Counted from the stretch's first letter, positions 17,794 to 26,439 are shown. The stretch: DNA of 64,000 bases from Hymenobacter nivis (GCF_006439025.1 NZ_RCYZ01000001.1:62001-126000); one strand, 5' to 3'. The notes: generated from the letters alone by a model not told the origin. Numbers and translations: made by a program.

Positions 17794-18408
17794 ATGGATT
17801 CGCTACCGCTCATTACCCCGCCGGCCGCCGCCATTGTTTTGGCAGCCGGCAATTCCAGCCGCCTGGGCCAGCCCAAGCAATTACTTGTGTACCAAGGCGA
17901 AACCCTGTTACACCGGGCCGTGCGCACGGCCCTGGCCGCCGGATACGCCCCCGTGGTCGTCGTGACGGGGGCCCTGGACGCCGAGCTGCGCCTCGCTGTG
18001 GCCGGCCTCCCCTGCCAGGCCGTGCACAACCCCGGCTGGGCCGCCGGCATGGGCGCCTCCATCCGGGCGGGGCTGGCCGCGCTGGGCCCCGCGGCCACCG
18101 CCGTGCTCGTCATGAGCTCCGACCAGCCGCTGATCGAAGCCGCGGCGCTGGCCGCTCTGGCCCAGCACCAGCAGGCCACTGGGGCCCCAGCCGTGGCCGC
18201 CGCTTACGCAGAGGCGTTTGGCATCCCGGCCCTGTTCGCCGCCGGCGCGCTGGCCGGCTTGCGCAACCTCCGCCCCGAGCAGGGCGCCAAGCCGCTACTA
18301 GCCAGCTACGGCCCCACCCTGGCCCTGGTGCCCATCCCGGAAGCCGCGTTTGACGTGGACACGCCCGCCGCTTACCAGGCCCTGCTGGCCCATCGGGGCC
18401 CTAAATAA
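17794..18408 (+). CDS. mocA: Molybdenum cofactor nucleotidyltransferase (MocA-like)
   Basis: A 204-residue NTP-transferase. The signature AAIVLAAGNSSRLGQPKQLL has the LAAG form typical of CTP-using MocA, in contrast to LAGG in GTP-using MobA. LVMSSDQPLIE carries the metal-binding Asp. MocA makes molybdopterin cytosine dinucleotide, the cofactor form used by PaoABC-type enzymes, so this gene most likely serves the 6859-10767 enzyme. ATG 17794 is used. It follows the OYE gene by 108 bp. A strong hairpin at 18469-18515 ends the transcript. Nucleotide choice is inferred from the motif only. Confidence 0.85.
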   Translation: MDSLPLITPPAAAIVLAAGNSSRLGQPKQLLVYQGETLLHRAVRTALAAGYAPVVVVTGALDAELRLAVAGLPCQAVHNPGWAAGMGASIRAGLAALGPAATAVLVMSSDQPLIEAAALAALAQHQQATGAPAVAAAYAEAFGIPALFAAGALAGLRNLRPEQGAKPLLASYGPTLALVPIPEAAFDVDTPAAYQALLAHRGPK

Positions 18409-18468
18409 GGCCCTGGGCGCTTGCTATTTTTTGGGTTAATGGGCGTGTCTCCGAATTAAGAATCGCTT

Positions 18469-18515
18469 AAACAAAGCCGTTATGCTTGGCTGCGCTCAGC
18501 ATAACGGCTTTGTTT
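18469..18515. terminator. Bidirectional hairpin between mocA and argH
   Basis: A perfect inverted repeat of about 18 bp (AACAAAGCCGTTATGCT with its complement) and an 11-nt loop, at a convergent junction. The stem ends in TTTGTTTTG on the plus strand, fitting an intrinsic terminator for mocA. Confidence 0.75.
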
Positions 18516-18550
18516 TGTCGTTTTTCCAGCTCGGGAATACGTCTAATTTC

Positions 18551-18610
18551 TAATTATTAGGGCCCCCAGAACAATGTGTTTTCACATCGTTCTGGGGGCC
18601 CTAATAATTA
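18551..18610. repeat. 60-bp inverted repeat at the convergent mocA/argH junction
   Basis: Arms TAATTATTAGGGCCCCCAGA... and its near-perfect complement pair over about 28 bp around a TTTT loop. Both arms contain GGGCCC. It ends 11 bp from the argH stop codon, so it probably terminates argH. It is a second long stem-loop in the same 213-bp gap. Confidence 0.75.
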
Positions 18611-18621
18611 GCTCAAACGGC

Positions 18622-19938
18622 TCAGCGTTTAGGGGCCCCGCCCAACACCTGGCTGTACGCTTTCAGCTGCTGAATTTTGGCTTCGATTTCGGCCAGCCCC
18701 GGGTTGTGCACACTGCCCAGGTGCGTGGTGCGGAAGTCGCGGTGGGCCTGGTAGCTGCCGTCTTCTACCGATTGGCCCACCTGGCGGTACGCCTCGCGGA
18801 ACGGCACCCCGCTCTGAATGAGCTGGTTGATGTTCTCAACCGAAAAAATCGGGTCGTATTTGGCTTGGTTGATGATGCCGGGCACCACCTGAATTTCGGG
18901 CACCGCGAAGAGCAGCATATCCAGCAAATCGAGGAACTGCTGCAGGGGCCCAAACAGGATTTCCTTGAGAATCTGGAAGTCGCGGTGGTAGCCGCTGGGC
19001 AAGTTGCTGGTGGCCAGAATCAGGTCGGTGGGCAGGGCCTGGAGGCGGTTGGCGTGGGCCCGCACCAACTCGAACACATCAGGGTTTTTCTTGTGCGGCA
19101 TGATGCTGGAGCCCGTCGTGAACTCCTTGGGCAGCTTCACAAAACCCATGTCCTGGCCGTTGTAGAGCACTAAGTCGTAGGCCATTTTGGCCAGCGTGGC
19201 GGCGGCTCCGGCGATGGCAAAGGCCACGGTGCGCTCGGTTTTGCCGCGCAACATTTGGGCCCCCACGGCGCTCACGGCCACGCCGCCAAAGCCCAGCGCC
19301 GCCGTGGTTTGCTCGCGGCTGATGGCAAAGCTGCTCCCGAAGCCCGCACCCGAGCCCAGCGGGTTCTGGTCGGCCACCGTGTGGGCGGCCTCAAAAAGCG
19401 CCACGTCGAGCAGCAAGTGCTCGGCGTAGGCCCCAAACCACAGCCCGAAGCTGCTCGGCATGGCCGCCTGGAAGTGCGTGTAGCCGGGCAGCAGGTCCTC
19501 GCGGTGCACGGCGGCTTTTTGCAGCAGCACCTCAGCCAGGGCCACCAACTTGGCCGCCGCCTGCTCGGTGTAATCTTTAATGAACAGCTGAATGGCCGTC
19601 AGGACCTGATCGTTGCGCGAGCGGGCAGTGTGGATTTTCTTGCCCGCATCGCCGAATTTCTCCGTCAGGTACGACTCGATTTTGGAGTGCACGTCCTCAA
19701 ATTCGGCCTCAATCTCAAACGTGCCGCCCTCAATCTGCTGCTTCAGCTCATCCAGCCCCTGGGCCAGCTGCTGCTGCTCGGCGGCGGTAATCAGGCCCGC
19801 GCCGGCTAGCATGTCGGCGTGGGCCCGGGAGGCCAGCACGTCATAGTACGCCAGGTACATGTCGAGTTCCCGGTCTTGGCCCACGGTAAATTTTTCAATC
19901 TTTTCATTGACCGAAAAACCTTTTTCCCAGATTTTCAT
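18622..19938 (-). CDS. argH: Argininosuccinate lyase
   Basis: A 438-residue member of the fumarase/aspartase superfamily that splits argininosuccinate into arginine and fumarate, the last step of the pathway. Key motifs: EDVHSKIESYL, KIHTARSRNDQVLTA, PGYTHFQAAMPSSFG with the catalytic His, and the superfamily signature GSSIMPHKKNPD carrying the catalytic Ser loop. Slightly shorter than the E. coli enzyme (457), normal for Bacteroidota. It is the last gene of the leftward argB-argE'-argH set, 19 bp after argE'. Confidence 0.97.
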   Translation of the reverse strand: MKIWEKGFSVNEKIEKFTVGQDRELDMYLAYYDVLASRAHADMLAGAGLITAAEQQQLAQGLDELKQQIEGGTFEIEAEFEDVHSKIESYLTEKFGDAGKKIHTARSRNDQVLTAIQLFIKDYTEQAAAKLVALAEVLLQKAAVHREDLLPGYTHFQAAMPSSFGLWFGAYAEHLLLDVALFEAAHTVADQNPLGSGAGFGSSFAISREQTTAALGFGGVAVSAVGAQMLRGKTERTVAFAIAGAAATLAKMAYDLVLYNGQDMGFVKLPKEFTTGSSIMPHKKNPDVFELVRAHANRLQALPTDLILATSNLPSGYHRDFQILKEILFGPLQQFLDLLDMLLFAVPEIQVVPGIINQAKYDPIFSVENINQLIQSGVPFREAYRQVGQSVEDGSYQAHRDFRTTHLGSVHNPGLAEIEAKIQQLKAYSQVLGGAPKR

Positions 19939-19957
19939 CCTTGCTTTCTATAATTAA

Positions 19958-21022
19958 TTAAATCACCAAATCCGTCAGCAGCGCCACGTAGTCGCGCACG
20001 CCACTAATTATTTCGCTGCGCAAAATAAATTCATCCGGCGTATGCGAGCGGGCACTATCGCCGGGCCCTATTTTCACCGTCGCGAACGGCATCAGGGCCT
20101 GGTCCGACAGCGTAGGCGAACCGTAGGTTTTTTTGCCCAGGGCCCTACCACGCTGCACCACGGGGTGGTCGGCCGCAATGCGCGACGAGTTCAGGCGCAG
20201 CGAGCGGGGCGTAATTTCCGACCGCAAGTTTTGCTGGAGAATTTCCACTATTTCGGCGTTCGAGTACAACTCGTTGGTGCGCACGTCTACCACGAAGCGG
20301 CACTCGTCGGGCACCACGTTGTGCTGCTGTCCGGCGCCGATTTGCGTGGCCGTGGTTTTTACGGGCCCTAGCAGCGGCGAAACGCGCGGCAGCTGGTTGC
20401 TGCGCAGCCAGGCAATGTCGTCCAGGGCCCTGTACAGGGCATTTTCGCCCTCGTCGCGGGCCGCATGGCCGGTTTTGCCGCGGGCCATGCAGTCGAGCAC
20501 CAGCAAGCCTTTTTCGGCAATTGCCAGCTGCATTTGCGTGGGCTCGCCCACAATTCCCAAGGCAATGGGCCCCAGCTCCGGCAATAGCTTGGCAATGCCG
20601 TTGGCCCCCGAAATTTCTTCCTCGGCCGTGATGGCGCAAATTAAATTGTACGCCCGCGGCTGGTGTTGCAAATAAATAAATGCCGCCAGCAAGCTTACCG
20701 CCGAAGCGCCCGCGTCGTTGCTGCCCAGGCCGGTCAGCTTATTGCCCTCCCAGGTGGCCTCAAATGGTGGGTAGGTCCAGGCCACGCCGGGCTTCACGGT
20801 GTCGTGGTGCGAGTTGAGGAGCACCGTGGGCTGAGCGGGTGCGTAGCCCGGGGCCACGGCCCACACATTGTTGCCCTGGCGCTGCGGCAGGGCCCCGTGC
20901 GCCGACAAGAAATCAAAAATCAGCGTAGCAGTGGCCCCTTCTTCCCGCGAGAACGAGGGCGTCTCAATTAATTGCTCCAGCAGCGCCACGGCCGCCTCCG
21001 TTAGCGCGGCTAGTTCAGGCAT
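19958..21022 (-). CDS. argE: M20 family deacylase of arginine synthesis (ArgE', acetylcitrulline/acetylornithine deacetylase type)
   Basis: A 354-residue zinc peptidase-family enzyme. Metal-binding motifs are NSHHDTV (residues about 69-75), LGSNDAGASA and TAEEEISG with the catalytic Glu; IVGEPT follows. In Bacteroidota the carbamoyltransferase acts on acylated ornithine, so the acyl group is removed from acyl-citrulline, not acyl-ornithine. With the ArgF' gene at 31560 in this cluster, that order is likely here. Whether the acyl group is acetyl or succinyl is unresolved. Its start overlaps the argB stop by 13 bp, showing tight coupling. Confidence 0.9.
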   Translation of the reverse strand: MPELAALTEAAVALLEQLIETPSFSREEGATATLIFDFLSAHGALPQRQGNNVWAVAPGYAPAQPTVLLNSHHDTVKPGVAWTYPPFEATWEGNKLTGLGSNDAGASAVSLLAAFIYLQHQPRAYNLICAITAEEEISGANGIAKLLPELGPIALGIVGEPTQMQLAIAEKGLLVLDCMARGKTGHAARDEGENALYRALDDIAWLRSNQLPRVSPLLGPVKTTATQIGAGQQHNVVPDECRFVVDVRTNELYSNAEIVEILQQNLRSEITPRSLRLNSSRIAADHPVVQRGRALGKKTYGSPTLSDQALMPFATVKIGPGDSARSHTPDEFILRSEIISGVRDYVALLTDLVI

Positions 21023-21789
21023 AGCACGGTTTTGAGCGAATCGTTAATTTTTAGCGCGTGGCCAATAATAACCTTGTGCACGCCTTGGCCCAGGGCGTCA
21101 AACGAATTATCCAGCTTCGGAATCATGCCGTCGGCAATAATTCCGGCTTCTTTTAATTCTGCGTAGCTCGCCAGATTAATGTTGTCGATAACCGAATTAT
21201 CATCGTTTACGTCGAGCAGCACGCCGTTTTTCTCGAAGCAGTAGTGCAGCTCAACCGCAAATTGCTGGCTCATTGCCACCGCTACCGTGGCGGCCACGGT
21301 GTCGGCGTTGGTATTTAATAGCTGGCCCTGGCCGTCGTGGGTAATGGCGCAAATTACCGGCGTCAGGCCCAGCTCGAGTAGGGCCCCCAGCAGCTTTGCA
21401 TTAACGCCCGCGGGCTTGACGTCGCCCACGAAGCCATAGTCAATCTCGCGCACCGGCCGCTTCACCGCCCGAATCACGTTGCCATCGGCTCCACTGAGGC
21501 CCAAGGCGTTGACGTGGTTTTGCTGCAAGCCGGCCACGATGGCCTTATTGGTTTTGCCGGCGTAAAACATGGTCACCACATCGAGCGTGGGGGCGTCGGT
21601 GATTCGGCGGCCGTTCACCAGCTTCGGCGCAAGGCCCAGGGCCCGCAGCATTTCGCTGGCCCCCTTACCGCCGCCGTGCACCAAAATTCGGGGGCCCTCC
21701 ACCCGGGCAAATAATTGCAGAAAATGTGCTAGGCTCACCGCGTCGTCGATGATGCCACCGCCTATTTTAATTATTTTTAATTGCTTCAT
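21010..21789 (-). CDS. argB: Acetylglutamate kinase (ArgB)
   Basis: A 259-residue amino-acid kinase that phosphorylates the gamma-carboxylate of N-acylglutamate. Motifs: KIIKIGGGIID at the N-terminus, LVHGGGKGASEML in the substrate loop, VNGRRITDAPTLDVV, LSGADGNVI and NTNADTVAATVA. ATG at 21789. First gene of the leftward argB-argE'-argH operon, fired from the 481-bp divergent region. The acyl group (acetyl or succinyl) is not certain, given the ArgF' specificity question. Confidence 0.94.
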   Translation of the reverse strand: MKQLKIIKIGGGIIDDAVSLAHFLQLFARVEGPRILVHGGGKGASEMLRALGLAPKLVNGRRITDAPTLDVVTMFYAGKTNKAIVAGLQQNHVNALGLSGADGNVIRAVKRPVREIDYGFVGDVKPAGVNAKLLGALLELGLTPVICAITHDGQGQLLNTNADTVAATVAVAMSQQFAVELHYCFEKNGVLLDVNDDNSVIDNINLASYAELKEAGIIADGMIPKLDNSFDALGQGVHKVIIGHALKINDSLKTVLCLN

Positions 21790-21838
21790 TTGCCCTTAAT
21801 AATTAATTAATTCCCCTTGCACTTATGCGGAATTCAAA

Positions 21839-21855
21839 GAAGTGACCTTCACTTC
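21839..21855. promoter_or_regulatory. 17-bp palindrome, candidate operator
   Basis: GAAGTGA-CCT-TCACTTC is a perfect 7-bp inverted repeat with a 3-bp centre, 50 bp from the argB start and about 80 bp upstream of the rightward promoter. It is well placed for a shared repressor such as ArgR. It does not match the E. coli ARG box closely, and no argR gene is in the window. Confidence 0.35.
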
Positions 21856-21910
21856 ACCGCCCCTAACTCCTCGGCAACTGAGTGGCTCGCCAAAAAACTT
21901 CCCCAAAAGG

Positions 21911-21941
21911 TTGCGGGCAAAAGTAGGGGGTTTTACTTTTG
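21911..21941 (+). promoter_or_regulatory. Candidate promoter of the rightward arg operon
   Basis: The -7 element TACTTTTG at 21934-21941 fits TAnnTTTG. A TTG at 21911-21913 lies 20 bp upstream, in the -33 position. Transcription would start near 21948 and give a leader of about 320 nt. Confidence 0.5.
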
Positions 21942-22270
21942 CAGCAGAATTGAACTCTGCGCCTCAGTGGCTCGTTTAGCCCCCGATTTCTCGCTCCTGC
22001 CAATGACCGCATCCATGCCCACTAACCCGTTGTCTGACGCCGCCGCGATGGCTGGTGGCTCAATGGGGTGCGTTCGGACTGCGTGGGTACGACGACCCTA
22101 GCGGCTACCGCAGCCGCTTGGTGCGCCCGCCCGGGCCACCTCTCCTTGGCGCCGGGCTGGGCCCCGCGCCACTTACCGACAGATTTTTGGGCCTTCCTGA
22201 CAATACCAAGCGCGCACTGCGTTTGTCAGGAACCCGCGCATCTCTCCCTAAGTTTTTCTCAATTCACAGA

Positions 22271-22897
22271 ATGGAAATACGGGTTGCAACGGCAGAAGAT
22301 GCCATTTACGCCGACACGCTGTGCCAGTGGTACATCGCATCGGCCCAACAGCGCGGCACGGGCATCGCCAAACGCGAGCCCGCCTACGTGGCCCAGAAAA
22401 TGGCCAGCGGCGACGGCATTCTGGCGTTTGTCGACGGCGAGCTGGCCGGGTTCTGCTACATCGAAACGTTTGACGACAAGTCTTTTGTCGTGAACTCGGG
22501 CTTGGTGGTGAACGTCGAGCTCCGCAAGCACGGCGTGGGCCGCGCCATCAAGCAGGCGGTGTTCAACCTCTCGCGCACCAAGTACCCGCAGGCCAAGATT
22601 TTCGGCATCACGACCAGCCTGGCCGTGATGAAAATTAACACCGACTTGGGCTACGAGCCGGTCACCTTCTCCGAGCTGACCCAGAGCGAAGACTTCTGGA
22701 AGGGCTGCAAAAGCTGCAAGAACTACGGCATCCTGATGGAGAACGAGCGCAAAATGTGCCTCTGCACCGGCATGCTTTACGACGCGGCCGATAAGCTTGT
22801 GCAAGTGCAGGTGCCCGATTTTGCCGCCCTGGGGGCCCCCGCCGCGCCCGCTGCCCAAGCCCTCGCCCCTGATTCTGAAACCGATTCTGCCTCCTAA
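22271..22897 (+). CDS. GNAT family N-acyltransferase, ArgA-like (glutamate N-acyltransferase)
   Basis: A 208-residue GCN5-related acyltransferase. The fold is visible as IRVATAEDAIYADTL, then the acyl-CoA loop in VVNVELRKHGVGRAIKQA. It starts the argGCD-carAB operon and its TAA sits directly before the argG ATG. In Bacteroidota a GNAT gene at this place is the likely acylglutamate synthase that begins the pathway; this is inferred from context. The C-terminal third is unusual: a Cys-rich segment (GCKSCKNYG, then MCLCTGMLYD) suggests metal binding or redox control. An Ala/Pro-rich tail follows. ATG 22271 is preferred; the frame remains open upstream without homology. Confidence 0.8.
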   Translation: MEIRVATAEDAIYADTLCQWYIASAQQRGTGIAKREPAYVAQKMASGDGILAFVDGELAGFCYIETFDDKSFVVNSGLVVNVELRKHGVGRAIKQAVFNLSRTKYPQAKIFGITTSLAVMKINTDLGYEPVTFSELTQSEDFWKGCKSCKNYGILMENERKMCLCTGMLYDAADKLVQVQVPDFAALGAPAAPAAQALAPDSETDSAS

Positions 22898-24094
22898 ATG
22901 ATGAAGAAAAAAGCCATTCTCGCCTACAGCGGCGGCCTCGACACGTCGTACTGCGCCGTGTACCTCTCCCGCGAGCTGGGCCTGGAAGTTCACACCGTCA
23001 TCGTCAATTCCGGCGGCTTTTCGCCCGAAGAATTGGCAGCCATTGAAAAGCGCGCCTACGAGCTGGGCTCGGTGCAGCACGAGGTGATCGACGTGACGCA
23101 GCGCTTCTACCACGACTGCCTGCGCTACCTGCTGTTTGGCAACGTGCTGAAGAACGACACCTACCCACTGAGTGTGAGCGCCGAGCGCATGTTCCAGTCG
23201 CTGGCTATCGCCGAGTACGCCCGCCAGAACAAGGCCGACTACATTGTGCACGGCAGCACCGGCGCCGGCAACGACCAAGTGCGCTTCGACGTGGCTTTCG
23301 CCGTGATTGCGCCCGATACAGAAATCATTGCCCCCATCCGCGACAAGAAACTCTCGCGCCAGGAAGAGATTGAGTACCTGCAAAAGAACGGCTTCGAAAT
23401 GAGCTGGGAAAAGGCTAAGTATTCCATCAACGTGGGCATTTGGGGCACGAGCGTGGGCGGCGTCGAAACGCTGACCTCGCACTTGGCCCTGCCCGACAGC
23501 GCCTACCCCTCGCAGCCCACCGCCACCGACGCCCAGCAAATCGAAATCACCTTCGAGAAGGGCGAGCCCGTGGCGCTGAACGGCGAAAAAATGGATTCGG
23601 TAGCGCTCATCCAGCGCCTCAATACGCTGGGGGCCAGCTACGCCATCGGCCGCGACACGCACGTGGGCGACACGATTCTGGGCATTAAGGGCCGCGTGGG
23701 ATTTGAGGCCCCGGCGGCGCTCATGCTCATCAAAGCGCACCATTTGCTGGAGAAACACACCTGCTCGCGCTGGCAGCTGCTGCACAAAGACAACCTGGCT
23801 AACTGGTACGGCACGCTGCTGCACGAGGCCCAGTACCTCGACCCGGTGATGCGCGACATGGAGGCCTTCCTTGCCTCGTCGCAGGCCCGCGTGTCGGGCA
23901 AGGTATCGGTGCGCCTGCAGCCCTACCGCTTTGATTTGCTGGGCGTTGTCTCGCCCTACGACATGATGCAGTCGAAGGCTGCCACCTACGGCGAAACCAA
24001 CGACGCCTGGGATGCCCGCGACGCCAAGGGCTTCATCAAAATCTTCGGCAACCAGCTGAAAATCCACGCCAGCCTCGACGATGCAAACAATTAA
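22898..24094 (+). CDS. argG: Argininosuccinate synthase
   Basis: A 398-residue enzyme that condenses citrulline with aspartate using ATP. The P-loop-like pyrophosphatase motif AYSGGLDTSYC is at residues about 9-19. Other family stretches are HGSTGAGNDQVRFD, WGTSVGG and GRDTHVGDTI. Two adjacent ATG codons (22898 and 22901) could both start it. There is no gap to the GNAT gene upstream, and its end overlaps argC by 14 bp, so this is a tightly packed operon. Confidence 0.97.
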   Translation: MMKKKAILAYSGGLDTSYCAVYLSRELGLEVHTVIVNSGGFSPEELAAIEKRAYELGSVQHEVIDVTQRFYHDCLRYLLFGNVLKNDTYPLSVSAERMFQSLAIAEYARQNKADYIVHGSTGAGNDQVRFDVAFAVIAPDTEIIAPIRDKKLSRQEEIEYLQKNGFEMSWEKAKYSINVGIWGTSVGGVETLTSHLALPDSAYPSQPTATDAQQIEITFEKGEPVALNGEKMDSVALIQRLNTLGASYAIGRDTHVGDTILGIKGRVGFEAPAALMLIKAHHLLEKHTCSRWQLLHKDNLANWYGTLLHEAQYLDPVMRDMEAFLASSQARVSGKVSVRLQPYRFDLLGVVSPYDMMQSKAATYGETNDAWDARDAKGFIKIFGNQLKIHASLDDANN

Positions 24095-25064
24095 GGCCGG
24101 CATCGTGGGCGGGGCCGGCTACACGGCCGGCGAATTATTGCGCATCTTGCTGCCGCACCCCAACGTAGAAATCGCGGCCGTGGTAAGCAGCTCCAACGCC
24201 GGGGCCCCCGTGGCCCTGGTGCACGACGACCTGCTAGGCGACACTGACTTGGTGTTTGCCAGCGAATTGTCGGGTGACGAAGACGTGGTATTTCTCTGCC
24301 TGGGCCATGGCAATTCGCGGGCGTTCCTGGAGAACACCCCGCTGCCCGCGGCTACCCGCGTCATCGACCTGAGCAACGATTTCCGCCTCGCCGCCGACCG
24401 CGACGTGGCCAGCCGCCACTTCGTGTACGGCTTGCCCGAGGCCAACCGGGCGGAAATAAAAACCGCCACCAGCATTGCCAACCCGGGCTGCTTTGCCACG
24501 GCCATCCAGCTGGCGCTACTGCCCCTCGCCGCCGCCGGGGCCCTCACCGACGCTGTGCACGTATCGGCCCTCACCGGCTCGACGGGTGCCGGCCGGGCCC
24601 TGAGCGATACGGGCAACTTCTCGTGGCGCAACAACAACGTGTCGGTCTACAAAGCCTTCACGCACCAGCACTTAGGCGAAATTGGCGAAACTCTAACGGG
24701 CTTGCAGCCGGGCTTTGCACGGCCGATTCACTTTATCCCTTATCGCGGCAATTTCACGCGGGGTATCTTCGCCTCGGTCTACACCACGTCGGATTTGCCG
24801 CTGGCCGGGGCCCTAAAGCTGTACCAGGACTACTACCGCGACGCGCCGTTTACGGTCGTTTCCGAACGCGAAATCCAGCTTAAGCAGGCCGTCAACAACA
24901 ACAAGTGCTTCCTGCACCTGGCCCAGCACGGCGACCAATTGCTTATCACCTCAGCCATTGATAATTTGGTAAAAGGTGCCTCGGGCCAAGCGGTGCAGAA
25001 CATGAACCTACTTTTTGGCCTCGACGAAACCACGGGCCTGCGGTTAAAATCAACGCTGTTTTAA
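24081..25064 (+). CDS. argC: N-acetyl-gamma-glutamyl-phosphate reductase
   Basis: A 327-residue NADPH-dependent dehydrogenase making N-acylglutamate semialdehyde. The Rossmann start is KAGIVGGAGYTAGELLRIL; the catalytic Cys is in SIANPGCFATAIQ; GSTGAGRALSD and HQHLGEI follow. PFAM-like C-terminal sequence (YRGNFTRGIFASVY) is intact. It overlaps argG by 14 bp. An inverted repeat (25072-25156) separates it from argD. Confidence 0.97.
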   Translation: MQTIKAGIVGGAGYTAGELLRILLPHPNVEIAAVVSSSNAGAPVALVHDDLLGDTDLVFASELSGDEDVVFLCLGHGNSRAFLENTPLPAATRVIDLSNDFRLAADRDVASRHFVYGLPEANRAEIKTATSIANPGCFATAIQLALLPLAAAGALTDAVHVSALTGSTGAGRALSDTGNFSWRNNNVSVYKAFTHQHLGEIGETLTGLQPGFARPIHFIPYRGNFTRGIFASVYTTSDLPLAGALKLYQDYYRDAPFTVVSEREIQLKQAVNNNKCFLHLAQHGDQLLITSAIDNLVKGASGQAVQNMNLLFGLDETTGLRLKSTLF

Positions 25065-25071
25065 TTATTCC

Positions 25072-25156
25072 TTGTCATCCCGAACGCAGTGAGGCAGCTG
25101 AGTTAGTCGATTTACAAAGAATTAATTCAAATTCCTCACTGCGTTCAGAATAACAA
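25072..25156. repeat. Inverted repeat between argC and argD
   Basis: Arms of about 23 bp (left TTGTCATCCCGAACGCAGTG...; right its imperfect complement, 3 mismatches) with a 39-bp loop. GTCATCCCGAACGCAGTGAGG resembles dispersed intergenic repeats common in Bacteroidota genomes. It starts 8 bp after argC and may act as a partial terminator or mRNA-stability element. Confidence 0.65.
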
Positions 25157-25173
25157 AAATGAAATAACCTGCC

Positions 25174-26337
25174 ATGAATTTATTCGACGTTTACCCGCTC
25201 GTGGACATCACGCCGGTGCGGGCCCTGGGAGCCAAGCTGTGGGATGATAAGGGCCAGGAATACCTAGATTTTTACGGTGGGCACGCCGTCATCTCCATCG
25301 GCCATAGCCACCCGCACTACGTGCAGCGCCTGACGGAGCAATTGCAGAATATCGGCTTCTACTCCAACTCGGTAAAAATCCCGATTCAGCAGCAGCTAGC
25401 TGCCAAATTGGGCCAGGTATCGGGCTACGAAGACTATACCCTTTTCCTGTGCAACTCGGGAGCTGAAGCCAACGAGAACGCGCTGAAGCTGGCTTCCTTC
25501 CATACGGGCAAAAAGCGCGTGGTGGCTTTTAAAGGCGCTTTTCACGGCCGCACCTCGGGCGCGGTGGCCACCACCGACAACCCGAAAATCGTCGCGCCCT
25601 TCAACGCGGACCACGCCGTTTCCTTCGTCGAATACGACCTAAAAGCGGTGGCCGAGGTGCTACGCGGCGGCGACGTGTGCGCCGTCATCATCGAGCCGAT
25701 TCAGGGCGTGGGCGGCATCATCATGCCCTCCGATGATTTCTTGCAGGGTCTCTCGCTGCTCTGCGGGGCCCATAACGTGCTGCTGATTGCCGACGAGGTG
25801 CAGTGCGGCTACGGCCGCAGCGGCAAGTTTTTTGCGCACCAGTACGCCGGCATCCGGCCCGATATCATCTCGGTCGCCAAGGGCATGGGCAACGGCTTCC
25901 CCATCGGCGGCATCCTCATTGCGCCGCAGTACAAGGCCTCGTATGGCTTGCTGGGCACCACCTTCGGCGGCAACCACTTGGCCTGCGCCGCCGCGCTGGC
26001 GGTGCTCGAAGTCATTGAGGACGAAGACCTCCTGGCCCACGCCACCGCCATGGGCAACCACCTCCGCACCGAGCTGCTGGCCCACGCGGGGGCCCTGGAA
26101 GTTCGCGGCCGCGGCCTGATGGTGGGCATCAAGTATGACTTCCCCATCAAGGCAACCCGTGACAAGCTGCTCTCGGAATACCATATTTTTGTAGGCAATG
26201 CCTCGGACCCCACGGTGCTCCGGCTGCTGCCGCCGCTTAATATTACAAAAGCGGAGGTTGACCGGTTTTTAGGGGCCCTGTATACATTGACAGAGAAGTC
26301 GGTAGAAGCTGTTCAACCAGCATCGGTATTGGATTAA
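25174..26337 (+). CDS. argD: Acetylornithine aminotransferase (ArgD)
   Basis: A 387-residue class III PLP-dependent aminotransferase that converts N-acylglutamate semialdehyde to N-acylornithine. Motifs: FYGGHAVISIGHSHP, LFLCNSGAEANENALK, GAFHGRTSGA, IADEVQCGYGRSGKFFA, and the PLP lysine in ISVAKGMGNGFPIGG. The final GTTFGGNHLACAAA is intact. Position within the arg operon favours acylornithine over ornithine or GABA as substrate. It ends just before a short palindromic hairpin at 26346. Confidence 0.95.
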   Translation: MNLFDVYPLVDITPVRALGAKLWDDKGQEYLDFYGGHAVISIGHSHPHYVQRLTEQLQNIGFYSNSVKIPIQQQLAAKLGQVSGYEDYTLFLCNSGAEANENALKLASFHTGKKRVVAFKGAFHGRTSGAVATTDNPKIVAPFNADHAVSFVEYDLKAVAEVLRGGDVCAVIIEPIQGVGGIIMPSDDFLQGLSLLCGAHNVLLIADEVQCGYGRSGKFFAHQYAGIRPDIISVAKGMGNGFPIGGILIAPQYKASYGLLGTTFGGNHLACAAALAVLEVIEDEDLLAHATAMGNHLRTELLAHAGALEVRGRGLMVGIKYDFPIKATRDKLLSEYHIFVGNASDPTVLRLLPPLNITKAEVDRFLGALYTLTEKSVEAVQPASVLD

Positions 26338-26345
26338 TAGGTTAT

Positions 26346-26369
26346 AGAGACGCAATATTTTGCGTCTCT
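26346..26369 (+). terminator. Palindromic hairpin after argD
   Basis: AGAGACGCAA-TATT-TTGCGTCTCT, a perfect 10-bp stem with a 4-nt loop followed by TTTG, 9 bp past the argD stop. The right arm TTGCGTCTCT recurs at about 26437-26446, just after the carA -7 element, so readthrough RNA could form alternative pairings. Confidence 0.65.
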
Positions 26370-26431
26370 TTGTTTATCGGCCCATGCCAGAACGACGCAC
26401 ATTAATATAGTCTGCGACGATGATGGCTTAA

Positions 26432-26439
26432 TAACTTTG
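26432..26439 (+). promoter_or_regulatory. Candidate -7 element of the carA promoter
   Basis: TAACTTTG is an exact TAnnTTTG match 26 bp before the carA ATG, implying a leader of only about 20 nt. With the hairpin after argD it suggests that carA-carB can be transcribed independently of argG-C-D. Confidence 0.5.

Larger units (their letters stand above)
21790..22270. promoter_or_regulatory. Divergent arginine control region, 481 bp
   Basis: This separates the leftward argB operon from the rightward GNAT-argG operon. An AT-rich stretch (TAATAATTAATTAATT, 21797-21812) lies next to argB. A 17-bp palindrome follows at 21839-21855, and a promoter at about 21911-21941 points right. The remaining 320 nt before the GNAT gene is a long GC-rich leader. 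Short frames exist in it, including one from about 22003, but none is convincing. Confidence 0.6.

Noticed and set aside
22259..24103. Long antisense frame over the GNAT gene and argG (614 codons)
   Set aside because: No protein features; argG and the GNAT gene are certain on the other strand.
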